A program made the translations under genes and the position numbers. Shown piece by piece: positions 44,712 to 53,508 of a stretch of 64,000 nucleotides of DNA. Numbering within the stretch: position 1 is the stretch's first letter; each line of letters begins with the position of its first letter. Source of the DNA: Flavobacteria bacterium RIFCSPLOWO2_12_FULL_35_11 (GTDB taxonomy: Bacteria > Bacteroidota > Bacteroidia > Flavobacteriales > Flavobacteriaceae); assembly GCA_001800975.1 (NCBI GenBank), contig MGWK01000026.1:1-64000 (forward strand). Direction: 5' to 3'. The notes below the pieces were generated by a model that was not told the DNA's origin, searched no databases, and saw only the letters and a program-made list of their open reading frames with translations.

Positions 44712-46184
44712 TTATTGCTTGATGATTTCCATGACATCTTGCTCTAAATTTATTGTTATTTTGTAGTTTCCTGATTCTCCTTCCTTTAACTTCCATTTGT
44801 TATCTGGGCCATCACAACCTTGCGTAAAAATAAAGTTAGTATTGTAAACAGATTGTGAAGCTGTTGCAGAATTTATCCATTCGCCGTCACACCAATCTCC
44901 TTTAAATTTTGCAATTTTAAATTCACCTGTTGCATTGCCTGTCCCTAATTCGCCCGTAAATGTGTATATGCCATTTTCATAGGTAAAAGGAGTAGGTGTA
45001 GCTATATTCCAGCCGTTTGGACCTCCATCGCCTATTAAATAAAGATTTACTTTTTCAATTTTGACTGTGTTATTAAGAATGTCTAAAGTAATTTTATACC
45101 TTCCCTGGTTTGCGGCTGTTATAGTCCATTTATTATCGGTGTCGCAACCTGAGTTTTGTGCCACGTCAGAAGAACTTAGATCCTGCCCGTTTACTAAAGG
45201 CCTGTACCATTGCCCGCACCAATCTCCCAATGGACCTGCAAAAATCTTAAAATCACCGGGCACAAAAACGCCCTCATAAGTAAATATAAATGGATTGCTG
45301 CTCCTAGTAAATTCATCTGGCGTATTTATATCCCATCCGCTCGGGCTCGCATCTCCAACAATCCAAATTTGTGAAAATAAAGGGTCCTCACTTTCTTCAA
45401 TTTTAATGGTTAGTTCCACTAAGTTGACCTCTATTTTATATTTTCCTCCAGTCGTAATTTCCCATTGAATGTCATCGCCGCTGCCTCCAATATTATGAAC
45501 AATAGCCATCGCATTTGCAGGATCTTGTGTGTAAAAATCTTGGCACCAGCATCCTTCATTACTTACTGCGAACTTGAAACTTCCCGGAGACAACAATCCT
45601 TCATAGGTAAATACGCCTGTTTTAGTGGATGAAGGACTTAATTCGATGGCATTTGAAATATTCCACCCTATAGGCGTAGCGCTTCCAACTATAAATAACT
45701 GACTTGAAACTGGCTGATAGGATGTAACCATAAATGTGGTTGTGGCCGTTTGGGGAGAAACCGTGCCGTCTGCAAATGTTGCTGTTACCCGAGCTTCAAG
45801 TTCAATGGGGGTATTGGGTTCTGCATTAAACGTATTTAACAAAATCTGATTCAACGTTTTATAATTAAATGAGAATAAAAACTGATTTTTCCCCATATCA
45901 TAAGTCAAAGGCAATGAAAAATTATTTCCAGCCTTGTCAATTTCAAGCAGGTAGGAAATAGAAGAGCCGGTGTCTTTATTGCTTCCCGTAGTCCAATTAA
46001 TTGTCACTTTATTTTCCGTAAATCGTTCCTCCAGAATCACCTCGGGACTTGATACAGTCACAGTAAGCACATCATCTGTCGCAAACGAATCATCTGTCAG
46101 TTCCTCATCACATGAAAACAGAAACAAGGCAAGCGTGAGAGAAAATAAAATTTTTGCGTAATATTTTATATTTATTTTTTTCAT
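44712..46184 (-). CDS. SusE/SusF-like surface glycan-binding lipoprotein
   Basis: 490 residues. Lipoprotein signal (LFLFSCDEE), an N-terminal SusE-type Ig-like domain (about 35-150) and three tandem carbohydrate-binding repeats, each opening with a phrase such as LFIVGSATPIGWNIS, IWIVGDASPSGWDIN, LYLIGDGGPNGWNIA and ending in YKIEVNL / YKITLDI / YKITINL. Binds the polysaccharide at the surface together with SusD. The pairs of Cys/Trp (WCQDF, WCGQW, WCDGEW) are probable sugar-stacking sites. Confidence 0.85.
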   Translation of the reverse strand: MKKINIKYYAKILFSLTLALFLFSCDEELTDDSFATDDVLTVTVSSPEVILEERFTENKVTINWTTGSNKDTGSSISYLLEIDKAGNNFSLPLTYDMGKNQFLFSFNYKTLNQILLNTFNAEPNTPIELEARVTATFADGTVSPQTATTTFMVTSYQPVSSQLFIVGSATPIGWNISNAIELSPSSTKTGVFTYEGLLSPGSFKFAVSNEGCWCQDFYTQDPANAMAIVHNIGGSGDDIQWEITTGGKYKIEVNLVELTIKIEESEDPLFSQIWIVGDASPSGWDINTPDEFTRSSNPFIFTYEGVFVPGDFKIFAGPLGDWCGQWYRPLVNGQDLSSSDVAQNSGCDTDNKWTITAANQGRYKITLDILNNTVKIEKVNLYLIGDGGPNGWNIATPTPFTYENGIYTFTGELGTGNATGEFKIAKFKGDWCDGEWINSATASQSVYNTNFIFTQGCDGPDNKWKLKEGESGNYKITINLEQDVMEIIKQ

Positions 46185-46198
46185 GATCTTAAGTTTTA

Positions 46199-47677
46199 TT
46201 AATATCCCGGATTTTGGGTTAATTTTGGATTTCTGTCTCTTTCTATTTGAGGTACGGGAAACAACAAATGTTTTTGTGACGCATTTGTCTTTCCGATGGA
46301 ATGGATAAAATCAAGGCCATATTGACCGTTATTGACTCTAATTAGATCAAACCAACGTTGACCTTCAAAAGCAAGTTCAATTCTGCGTTCATGTAATATA
46401 GCGGCTCTTAAAGAGGCTTGATCCTTACCTGATGCAATATTTGGCAAACCTGCCCTGTTTCTTACTTGATTTAGAGGAATTTCAGCTTGTGATCCTTGTC
46501 CTATTTCATTTAAAGCTTCTGCTTTCATCAATAAAACATCTGCAAAGCGCAAAACAGGGAAATTTAATGGGCTGTTATCATAAGAAGAAGACATACTTAA
46601 GGGAATCAAGAATTTTTTTACATTATATCCCGTTAACGAATAAGAAGCTTTATAGGTTTTGCCATCAAAATCGGGGCCGCCTGCATATAAAATGGTTGCA
46701 TCTTTTCTTAAATCATTCGGCTCATAAGAATTTACAAACTCTTGAGTTGGTTGGTTCCATCCATAAGCTCCGCCAACAAATCCGGAACCTCGTGGTCCCA
46801 TAAATGGGCTCAACCAGGATGCTTGATTTTCGTTGCTCCAAAAGCTATAACCGCCATCGCTTGCATATTGTACTTCGAAAAGAGACTCATTTGAATTCTC
46901 TGTCAAAGGATTAAAATTATCTGAATAATTTTGGTTTAAACTATAACCCAATCCCTCAATTTGTGAAGTTAGAAGCACCACTTCATTTAAATTTCCTAAA
47001 GTGAGATGCACTTTTGCCAAAATTCCCATTGCTGCACCTTTACTGGCCCGGCCAATATCAAACCCTGCGTATGCTCCTTTCACCGGCAATAAACCAATTG
47101 CTTTCTCAAGGTCACTTATAATTTGGTCATATACCAAATCCTTAGAGACCCTTTCAGGAAATAAGTTATCATCTGAAGACTGGGGTTTAATGATTAATGG
47201 AACATCTCCAAAATACCTTGTCAAAATAAAATAATAATGTGCTCTTAAAAAATAAGCTTCCCCCATAGATCGATTTTTTATGGATTCCTCAATTTCCAAA
47301 CTTGGAGCCACGTCCAAAATAATATTTGCCATCAATATCCCAGGCCAAGGTCCTCTCCAAAGATCTAAAACTCCTGCATTATCAGTACTTGTGACGAAAT
47401 TAGCCATATCTTGGGTTTCAATGCCATCTGAACCTCCTCCAGCGCCAACAATACTGTTCCCCGCCATAATATCTGAAGTCCACATTCTTAAATTGTAAAG
47501 TTTTGGCCATTGAAGAGGTTGGTAAGCCCCATTCACTAAAGTCACCAACTCTTCCGCGGTAGCTGGGTAATTTTCAGTATTTATAGTGTCTAAAGGCATT
47601 TTTTCCAAAAAATCCTCAGAACAATTAGTCATTGAAATTACAATGAATAATACAAGCATAATTTTAATTTTTTTCAT
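46199..47677 (-). CDS. susD: SusD-like binding protein (dextran module)
   Basis: 492 residues. Lipoprotein signal (VISMTNCSEDF), the RagB/SusD helical body (MGEAYFLRAHYYFILTRYFGDVPL, RVSKDLVYDQI) and the C-terminal SusD signature (LHERRIELAFEGQRWFDLIR, FPVPQIERDRNPKLTQNPGY). It caps the SusC channel and binds oligosaccharide. 11 bp from susC and 14 bp from the binding-protein gene. Confidence 0.93.
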   Translation of the reverse strand: MKKIKIMLVLFIVISMTNCSEDFLEKMPLDTINTENYPATAEELVTLVNGAYQPLQWPKLYNLRMWTSDIMAGNSIVGAGGGSDGIETQDMANFVTSTDNAGVLDLWRGPWPGILMANIILDVAPSLEIEESIKNRSMGEAYFLRAHYYFILTRYFGDVPLIIKPQSSDDNLFPERVSKDLVYDQIISDLEKAIGLLPVKGAYAGFDIGRASKGAAMGILAKVHLTLGNLNEVVLLTSQIEGLGYSLNQNYSDNFNPLTENSNESLFEVQYASDGGYSFWSNENQASWLSPFMGPRGSGFVGGAYGWNQPTQEFVNSYEPNDLRKDATILYAGGPDFDGKTYKASYSLTGYNVKKFLIPLSMSSSYDNSPLNFPVLRFADVLLMKAEALNEIGQGSQAEIPLNQVRNRAGLPNIASGKDQASLRAAILHERRIELAFEGQRWFDLIRVNNGQYGLDFIHSIGKTNASQKHLLFPVPQIERDRNPKLTQNPGY

Positions 47678-47688
47678 TTTCTTATTAT

Positions 47689-50600
47689 TTAAAATCCAAG
47701 GTTTAGTCCAATAGAAATAGTTTTAGTTGAAGGGTAAAGATTGTTGTCTATACCGCCAATGGAAACTTCAGGATCTAAACCTGTGTAGTTTGTAAGGGTC
47801 AATAAATTTTGTCCGGAAACGTATATTCGGGAATAATCAAATAATTTCGCAGCGAAAAATTCTTTTGGAATGTTATAAGTTAATGTTACATTTTTCACTC
47901 TCAAATAAGATCCGTCCTCAATATATCTGCTGGAGGCTCGGCTATTATTATTTGGGTCACCAAATACCGCTCGAGGCACATAGTTACTTGTTCCGGGACC
48001 TGTCCATCTTTCTAAAGCAGCATCTATCTGGTTTGTGGTTATGGACATTCCTTCGGTAAATATTCTGTTGGCATTAAAAATTTCATTGCCATATACTCCT
48101 TGTAAGTAAATATTTAGACTGAAATCACCTAACACTAATGTATTATTTAAGGAAAATGTAAAATCAGGATTTGGGTCTCCAATAAAGGTTCTGTCAGCAT
48201 CTGTAATTAAACCGTCGCTATTTAAGTCCTTATAACGAATGTCGCCGGGCGATGTGCTATTACTAGGTGAAGTGCCTGGAACCTGTACCGCATGATTGTC
48301 TACTTCAGCTTGTGTTTGAAAGATGCCATCTTGTACAAATCCATAAAAAACATCAGTCGGATATCCCTTTTGAATTCTGGCTAAATTATAATTCAACCCT
48401 ATACCGCCTCTAATTAATGGTGTGTCTCCGTTTATGTCAATGACCTCATTTTTATTATATGAAAAAACAAAATCCGTATCCCAAGAAAAATTTTCTTTCA
48501 CAAAGTTTTTAGAACTGACCATAATCTCAATTCCTTTGTTTTGAATCTCGCCTGCATTTATATATGGAACGTAAATATCAGAATATCCCGAAGTTACCGG
48601 TACAGATTGTGGAACAAGCATATCCTTTGTGTTCTTGATATAGGCGTCAACAACTAACTTGATTCTGTCGTTTATCAGGCTGGCATCAAAACCAATATTA
48701 AATTGCTCTTGAGACTCCCATTTAACATTTGAATTTGGCAATACTGTTGGTACTGCGGCACTCACAAAATTTCCATTAAAGTTGTAAGCATTGGTATTGT
48801 AAGATGATGCGAATGAATAATTGCCAATTTCTTGGTTTCCGGTAACACCGAAACCTGCCCTAAGTTTTAGATCATTAATAAATTTTAATTTGAAAAATTC
48901 CTCGTCCGATATTCGCCAAGCTAATGATCCCGAAGGAAAAGTGCCAAACCTGTTGTTTTTACCAAATCTTGATGAACCATCTCGTCTTACAGTGGCAGTT
49001 ATGTAGTATTTGCTTTTATAATCAAAATTTGCCCTTGCAAAATAAGAGAATAAGGCCCATTCTAAGCCACTTCCATCTAAGGTAACTTGATCCAAACCGT
49101 TGTTTAATGTTTGTGTTTGTTCACTTGGGAAATTTTGAATGGATCCTCTGATGTACTCAAAATTATGTTCTTGGGCACTTGTTCCAATAAGTGCGTTAAA
49201 ATTAATTCCATTTTCAAAAGCCTTTTTATAGGTTAATGTATTGTCCCATAGTGTGGTAATACTTTGGTTGGCAGATTCGCTCAAAAACGCATTCTGTTGA
49301 AAATGGGCATCCCATTTATAGGATGGGACCCAAGTTCTATTTTTCCAAAAATTTGCTTCTATACCAAAAACAGTTTTGAATGTAAAGTTTTTTAATAAGG
49401 ACAATTCTCCAAAAACAGTTCCCTGTATATTATATCCTTTAGTCTCGTTGTCAACAATGGTTGCTTTACCTATAGGATTCACAACATCCCCAGAGAAAAT
49501 AGGTTGTCCAATAGGCCCTGAATAATTGCCATTCTCCCTATAAATGGGTTGCGTTGGCAAAGAAAAAATGGCGCTCTGAATATTATAGTCACCTTGGGAT
49601 TTTATATCATGGTTTAATTTTAAATTATTGCCAAACTTTATTTTATCTGAAATTTTTGTATCGCTATTGAATTGAAATATATATCTTTTATAATCAGTGT
49701 TTAAAACAATTCCTTCTTGATCAAAAAGATTTAAGGAAGTATATACCGTAGATTTTTCACTGCCATTAGAATAAGATAGCGTATGGCTATTTGTCATAGC
49801 TGAATTAAAAAAAGGATTTAACCAATCTGTTCCTTTTCCTAAGGTTTCAGGGTTTGAAAAATCCGGATTTGGCGTCATGCCACCATTACTCAACATTTCA
49901 TTGTGTAATTGCGCAAATTCGGAAGCATTTAATACTTTTAACATATTTGTGGCCTCACTAAACCCGGTATAAGTGTCGTATGTTATAGTTGCTTTACCGT
50001 CTTTCCCTTTTTTTGTTGAAATGATAATGACTCCATTGGCGCCTCGAGAACCGTAAATGGCTGTTGATGATGCATCTTTAAGCACTTGTAGTGATGCTAT
50101 ATCGTTCATGTTTACTTGATTTAATGGACCATTTAAAGGCATTCCATCCACAACAATTAAGGGCTCATTATTTCCAATGGTGCCAGTTCCCCTAATTCTA
50201 AAAGACGGATTATCACCGGGCTTGCCCGATGTTACTACCTGTACGCCCGCTGCACGCCCTTGAATGGCATCCCCGACATTTGCTACTGGCTGCCCAGTCA
50301 ATTTTTCCACATTAACAGAAGATATTGAGCCGGTTAAATCCTTGGCTTTTACCTGTCCATACCCAATTACCACAACCTCTTCTAAAGATGTGAGATTGGG
50401 CATTAACTTCACAAAAATAGTTTGAGTCTCTGCAGAAACGCTTTTTGTAAGGTATCCCAGGTAATTAATAACAAGCACCGATTTTGAGTTCTTTACAAAA
50501 ATTTCAAAATTTCCGTTAAAATCTGTTGTTGTCCCATTATTGGTTCCCTGTTCCAAAACAGAAGCTCCCGGCAATGGATTTTCAGTTTCGTCAACTACTT

Positions 50601-50721
50601 TTCCTGTCAATTTTATTTTATTATCCTGTGCCAATAAAAAGAGTGGCGCGATAAGAAAAATTAAGAGCATTAGGGTAAATTTTCCCCTACTAAATGAAAT
50701 GAATTTAAACTTATTGTTCAT
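47689..50721 (-). CDS. susC: SusC-like TonB-dependent transporter (dextran module)
   Basis: 1010 residues. Signal peptide, carboxypeptidase-regulatory-like domain (about 38-110), TonB box EEVVVIGYG, plug with DVLRDAS-like VLKDASSTAIYGSRGANGVIII, barrel to the final GLNLGF. No N-terminal STN signalling domain, which fits control by the SusR-like protein rather than FecR. Confidence 0.93.
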   Translation of the reverse strand: MNNKFKFISFSRGKFTLMLLIFLIAPLFLLAQDNKIKLTGKVVDETENPLPGASVLEQGTNNGTTTDFNGNFEIFVKNSKSVLVINYLGYLTKSVSAETQTIFVKLMPNLTSLEEVVVIGYGQVKAKDLTGSISSVNVEKLTGQPVANVGDAIQGRAAGVQVVTSGKPGDNPSFRIRGTGTIGNNEPLIVVDGMPLNGPLNQVNMNDIASLQVLKDASSTAIYGSRGANGVIIISTKKGKDGKATITYDTYTGFSEATNMLKVLNASEFAQLHNEMLSNGGMTPNPDFSNPETLGKGTDWLNPFFNSAMTNSHTLSYSNGSEKSTVYTSLNLFDQEGIVLNTDYKRYIFQFNSDTKISDKIKFGNNLKLNHDIKSQGDYNIQSAIFSLPTQPIYRENGNYSGPIGQPIFSGDVVNPIGKATIVDNETKGYNIQGTVFGELSLLKNFTFKTVFGIEANFWKNRTWVPSYKWDAHFQQNAFLSESANQSITTLWDNTLTYKKAFENGINFNALIGTSAQEHNFEYIRGSIQNFPSEQTQTLNNGLDQVTLDGSGLEWALFSYFARANFDYKSKYYITATVRRDGSSRFGKNNRFGTFPSGSLAWRISDEEFFKLKFINDLKLRAGFGVTGNQEIGNYSFASSYNTNAYNFNGNFVSAAVPTVLPNSNVKWESQEQFNIGFDASLINDRIKLVVDAYIKNTKDMLVPQSVPVTSGYSDIYVPYINAGEIQNKGIEIMVSSKNFVKENFSWDTDFVFSYNKNEVIDINGDTPLIRGGIGLNYNLARIQKGYPTDVFYGFVQDGIFQTQAEVDNHAVQVPGTSPSNSTSPGDIRYKDLNSDGLITDADRTFIGDPNPDFTFSLNNTLVLGDFSLNIYLQGVYGNEIFNANRIFTEGMSITTNQIDAALERWTGPGTSNYVPRAVFGDPNNNSRASSRYIEDGSYLRVKNVTLTYNIPKEFFAAKLFDYSRIYVSGQNLLTLTNYTGLDPEVSIGGIDNNLYPSTKTISIGLNLGF

Positions 50722-50746
50722 ACAAATTAATTATTGAGTTAAAGTT

Positions 50747-50855
50747 AAATTAGCCTGCATACATCATAAAATGTATACGATCTAAGCAAATTTGCAATAA
50801 ATAATAAATGCTATTACCTGTTAAAAAAACAGTATAGATAAAAGTAGGCTAATTT
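50747..50855. promoter_or_regulatory. Inverted repeat in the susC upstream region
   Basis: AAATTAGCCT (50747-50756) and AGGCTAATTT (50846-50855) are perfect reverse complements 89 bp apart, in the 228-bp gap between susC and the SusR-like gene. Candidate binding site for the regulator, with looping. Confidence 0.35.
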
Positions 50856-50949
50856 AAAAGTAAAAAATATATAAAACACTATAAATCAGTATTTTATATA
50901 TTTTATTAATAAATGATTTATATAGAATAAAATAAATAAAAATATTAAC

Positions 50950-52674
50950 TTAAGGCTTTATTGTAGTGATTTCCAATAGTTTTTGATCAAAATCATCTTT
51001 GCCAATTAACGATTTATTGCGAATTTTGGTTTTATAGGCATAAATAGAGTTTACAGAATAACCCAAAATTTGGGCAATAATTTCACTGTGCTTAATACCC
51101 AATCTAATAAGTGCATAAATTCGCAATTCTTTGGTGAGCAATTGTTCGCTTTCAAGTTCAATTTTATGTTCATCTTTCATTAAAGAATTAAATTCCTTGA
51201 TGAAATTTGGGAAAAGTTTTATAAAAGCCGAATCAAAATTTTGCAATAGTTTTTCCTTTTCCCGTTTTAAATTGTAATTGATGCACTGGTATTTTACTTT
51301 TTCATATTTACCTTCATCAATATTTTTTTCAATGTTAGTTTTGAAAAAATTGAACTTTTCAAAAATATCATCATATTGCGTAAAGAAGAATCCAAGATAT
51401 TCTTCTTTAATTTTATTAGATTCAAAAAGTTGGATATTCACCCGTTCTATTTCTCTGTTACGTGCATTAATTTGATCATTAACATTTATAAGTTGTTTGT
51501 TTGTCTTTTTTAAATTTTTATGCGCCTCTGCTATAATTTTCTTGGCTTTTTTCAATTTTCGAAACTGCAGATAAATAATAAATGTGAAACAAATGACAAA
51601 AATTAGAAAAATACTTACCAAGAGATACTGCCAATAAAGTCTTTTTTTTTCTCTTTCAACAATTTGAACAATCTCTTGTTCAATAAGCGGTAAAATTGCG
51701 CCTACTTGTATTTTTCGCTGTTGGGCACCATAAAAGAGCGCGTCTTCATTTGCTTTGTGAATGAGGATGGATGCATTTTTGATATCGCCCTTTTTAAAAA
51801 GTATTTCGGAAAGTCTTATAATGGCAAGCGATTCTTTGGTTGAGGTTTTAATATCAGCTATAACGGCATCAGTAAAATAAGGGATGGCCTTGTCATCATT
51901 ATTTAATTGCAAGTTAATATCTCCTAGCATATAATTAACCAAGGCTTTCTCACGCATATCAAGATCTCTTTGTAACAGCACTTTAAAATCGGTGAGGGCT
52001 TCATCCAATTGATTGTTTTTTGACTTATTGAACGCTTTTAAAAATGAATTAAAGAAAGTGCCTTCTTCCGTCAAGGACAATGCTTTTTCTCTATAGGTTC
52101 TTGCCAATTTGTTATAGGTTGAATAGAAATACGGTATGTTGCTGTATTCTGCCATATCACTATAACAACGGCCTAACAAACCGTAATATAGTGAACGGCT
52201 GTCTTCAGGTATTTCACTATTTCCTATGAACTCTAAAAAATCCAAAGCTTCTTTGTACATACCAACTGATACACAAATATCAGCCAGCCTAATATTTGCA
52301 TCAACAATAAGCAAGGTATCTTGAATTTTAAATGCAAGCTGTTTGGCAACTAACCCATAATGGAAAGCCGAGTCTCGCTTAAAAACTTTATACTCATTGA
52401 ACAATTGTTGATTTAAATTATATTGAGTTATCAAGTCATTACTTTTCGTATTTTTCAAAATGGTCCTTAAGCTATCAATTTGAACTTCCTTCTTTTGATC
52501 ATAACTTGAATAAGATTCAATAATTGCATTTAGTTTATTAAGATCCTTCTTTTCTTGGCCAATTAGAACAGTAGTCGTCAAGAAATAAAAACATAGCAAT
52601 ATTTTTAAATTCTTTATTAAGTAGGCACCTTCCATTTCTTTATATATTTTCAAACTGGTAAACCTTGTAAACAT
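50950..52674 (-). CDS. SusR-like membrane regulator (DUF6377)
   Basis: 574 residues; the likely start is the ATG 13 codons in (MEGAYLIKNL), which exposes a signal peptide. The periplasmic part holds TPR-like helices (about 40-320), a membrane helix follows (YWQYLLVSIFLIFVICFTFI), then a coiled coil and the conserved domain YLGFFFTQYDDIFEKF ending in an HTH (LGIKHSEIIAQILGYSVNSIYAYKTKIRNK). This is the layout of SusR: a periplasmic sugar sensor with a cytoplasmic DNA-binding end. It should activate the adjacent susCD genes. Confidence 0.85.
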   Translation of the reverse strand: MFTRFTSLKIYKEMEGAYLIKNLKILLCFYFLTTTVLIGQEKKDLNKLNAIIESYSSYDQKKEVQIDSLRTILKNTKSNDLITQYNLNQQLFNEYKVFKRDSAFHYGLVAKQLAFKIQDTLLIVDANIRLADICVSVGMYKEALDFLEFIGNSEIPEDSRSLYYGLLGRCYSDMAEYSNIPYFYSTYNKLARTYREKALSLTEEGTFFNSFLKAFNKSKNNQLDEALTDFKVLLQRDLDMREKALVNYMLGDINLQLNNDDKAIPYFTDAVIADIKTSTKESLAIIRLSEILFKKGDIKNASILIHKANEDALFYGAQQRKIQVGAILPLIEQEIVQIVEREKKRLYWQYLLVSIFLIFVICFTFIIYLQFRKLKKAKKIIAEAHKNLKKTNKQLINVNDQINARNREIERVNIQLFESNKIKEEYLGFFFTQYDDIFEKFNFFKTNIEKNIDEGKYEKVKYQCINYNLKREKEKLLQNFDSAFIKLFPNFIKEFNSLMKDEHKIELESEQLLTKELRIYALIRLGIKHSEIIAQILGYSVNSIYAYKTKIRNKSLIGKDDFDQKLLEITTIKP

Positions 52675-52967
52675 AGTATTTTTGTTCTATTAATACGCTT
52701 AAGTTTAATATTTTTTTTGCTATTAATGTCGTTTTCAAGCGAGGTTTCTTCCAAAAATTGGATAAATCGATACTTCTAAAAAGAATAATAAAACAAATAT
52801 TCCCCATATTTCAAATAGTTTCACATTCCTTCAGAAACTGCTTGGATTGTTTCAGAACCTAATCAATTATAATACAATTTCACCAAATACGGCCTCCGAT
52901 TCTGCAATAAAAGCTTCCTAATGTCATGTCCTGGGCTAGACTACAGAGCACAGTCAAAGGGTCTGGG

Positions 52968-53101
52968 CAATGTCATTAAGTTAAGGATATTTGTCATTCC
53001 GAAAAAGGAGGAATCACAACAAACTAGCTAACCATTATGAGATTCCTCGTACCTCGGAAGGACAAAAAAAAGAGCGTCAAAGTCTTAACTTAATGACATT
53101 G
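52968..53101. repeat. MITE-like element with 18-bp perfect terminal inverted repeats
   Basis: CAATGTCATTAAGTTAAG (52968-52985) and CTTAACTTAATGACATTG (53084-53101) are exact reverse complements. Inside is a second, imperfect pair (CCGAAAAAGGAGGAATC and GATTCCTCGTACCTCGG). 134 bp, no ORF. Structure of a non-autonomous mobile element or REP-like repeat. Confidence 0.7.
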
Positions 53102-53202
53102 GGGTCTAGGGATCAGCCTATATTTTTTGCCCTTGCTCTGAAAAAAGTTAAAGAAATTTAAATAAACTTAACAATAATTCCTGCTTCCTTAACAATTTAA
53201 TA

Positions 53203-53330
53203 TTAAATGCCTTCACTTCGGTTGGTTATTTCATGCACTTTTAGAAAATCTAACATTGCTGTGTTTATTTCCACATTCATATTGATATTCCAGTTTTCTA
53301 AAGTTAATTTTAGTTCATTTTTTCCCTTTG
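53203..53330 (-). pseudogene. Duplicated 3' end of the six-hairpin glycosidase gene
   Basis: About 128 bp matching the last 40 codons and stop of the gene at 37481 (KNELKLTLENWNINMN ... ITNRSEGI) at about 90% by eye. The match begins abruptly at 53330 and extends past the stop into the shared spacer (AACAATTTAATATTAAATGCC). No upstream part is present. Confidence 0.8.
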
Positions 53331-53508
53331 TTTAATTGTGTTTTGTATTCAATGGACATGACAGTTACTTTAAAAATATTTATTTAAAAAAAAGAGTTGA
53401 TTTTCACCAACTCCCTTTCCAATTCAAACAATTAATATTTTTTAAAATCGAAAATACCTCACAACGAAAAAGCATTTAAGAAAATTATACTAATAGTACT
53501 TCTTGCCT

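Larger units (their letters stand above)
52675..53508. other. Spacer at the junction of the two Sus modules
   Basis: 834 bp holding a MITE-like inverted-repeat element (52968-53101) and a broken 3' end of a glycosidase gene (53203-53330). No intact gene. Confidence 0.5.
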
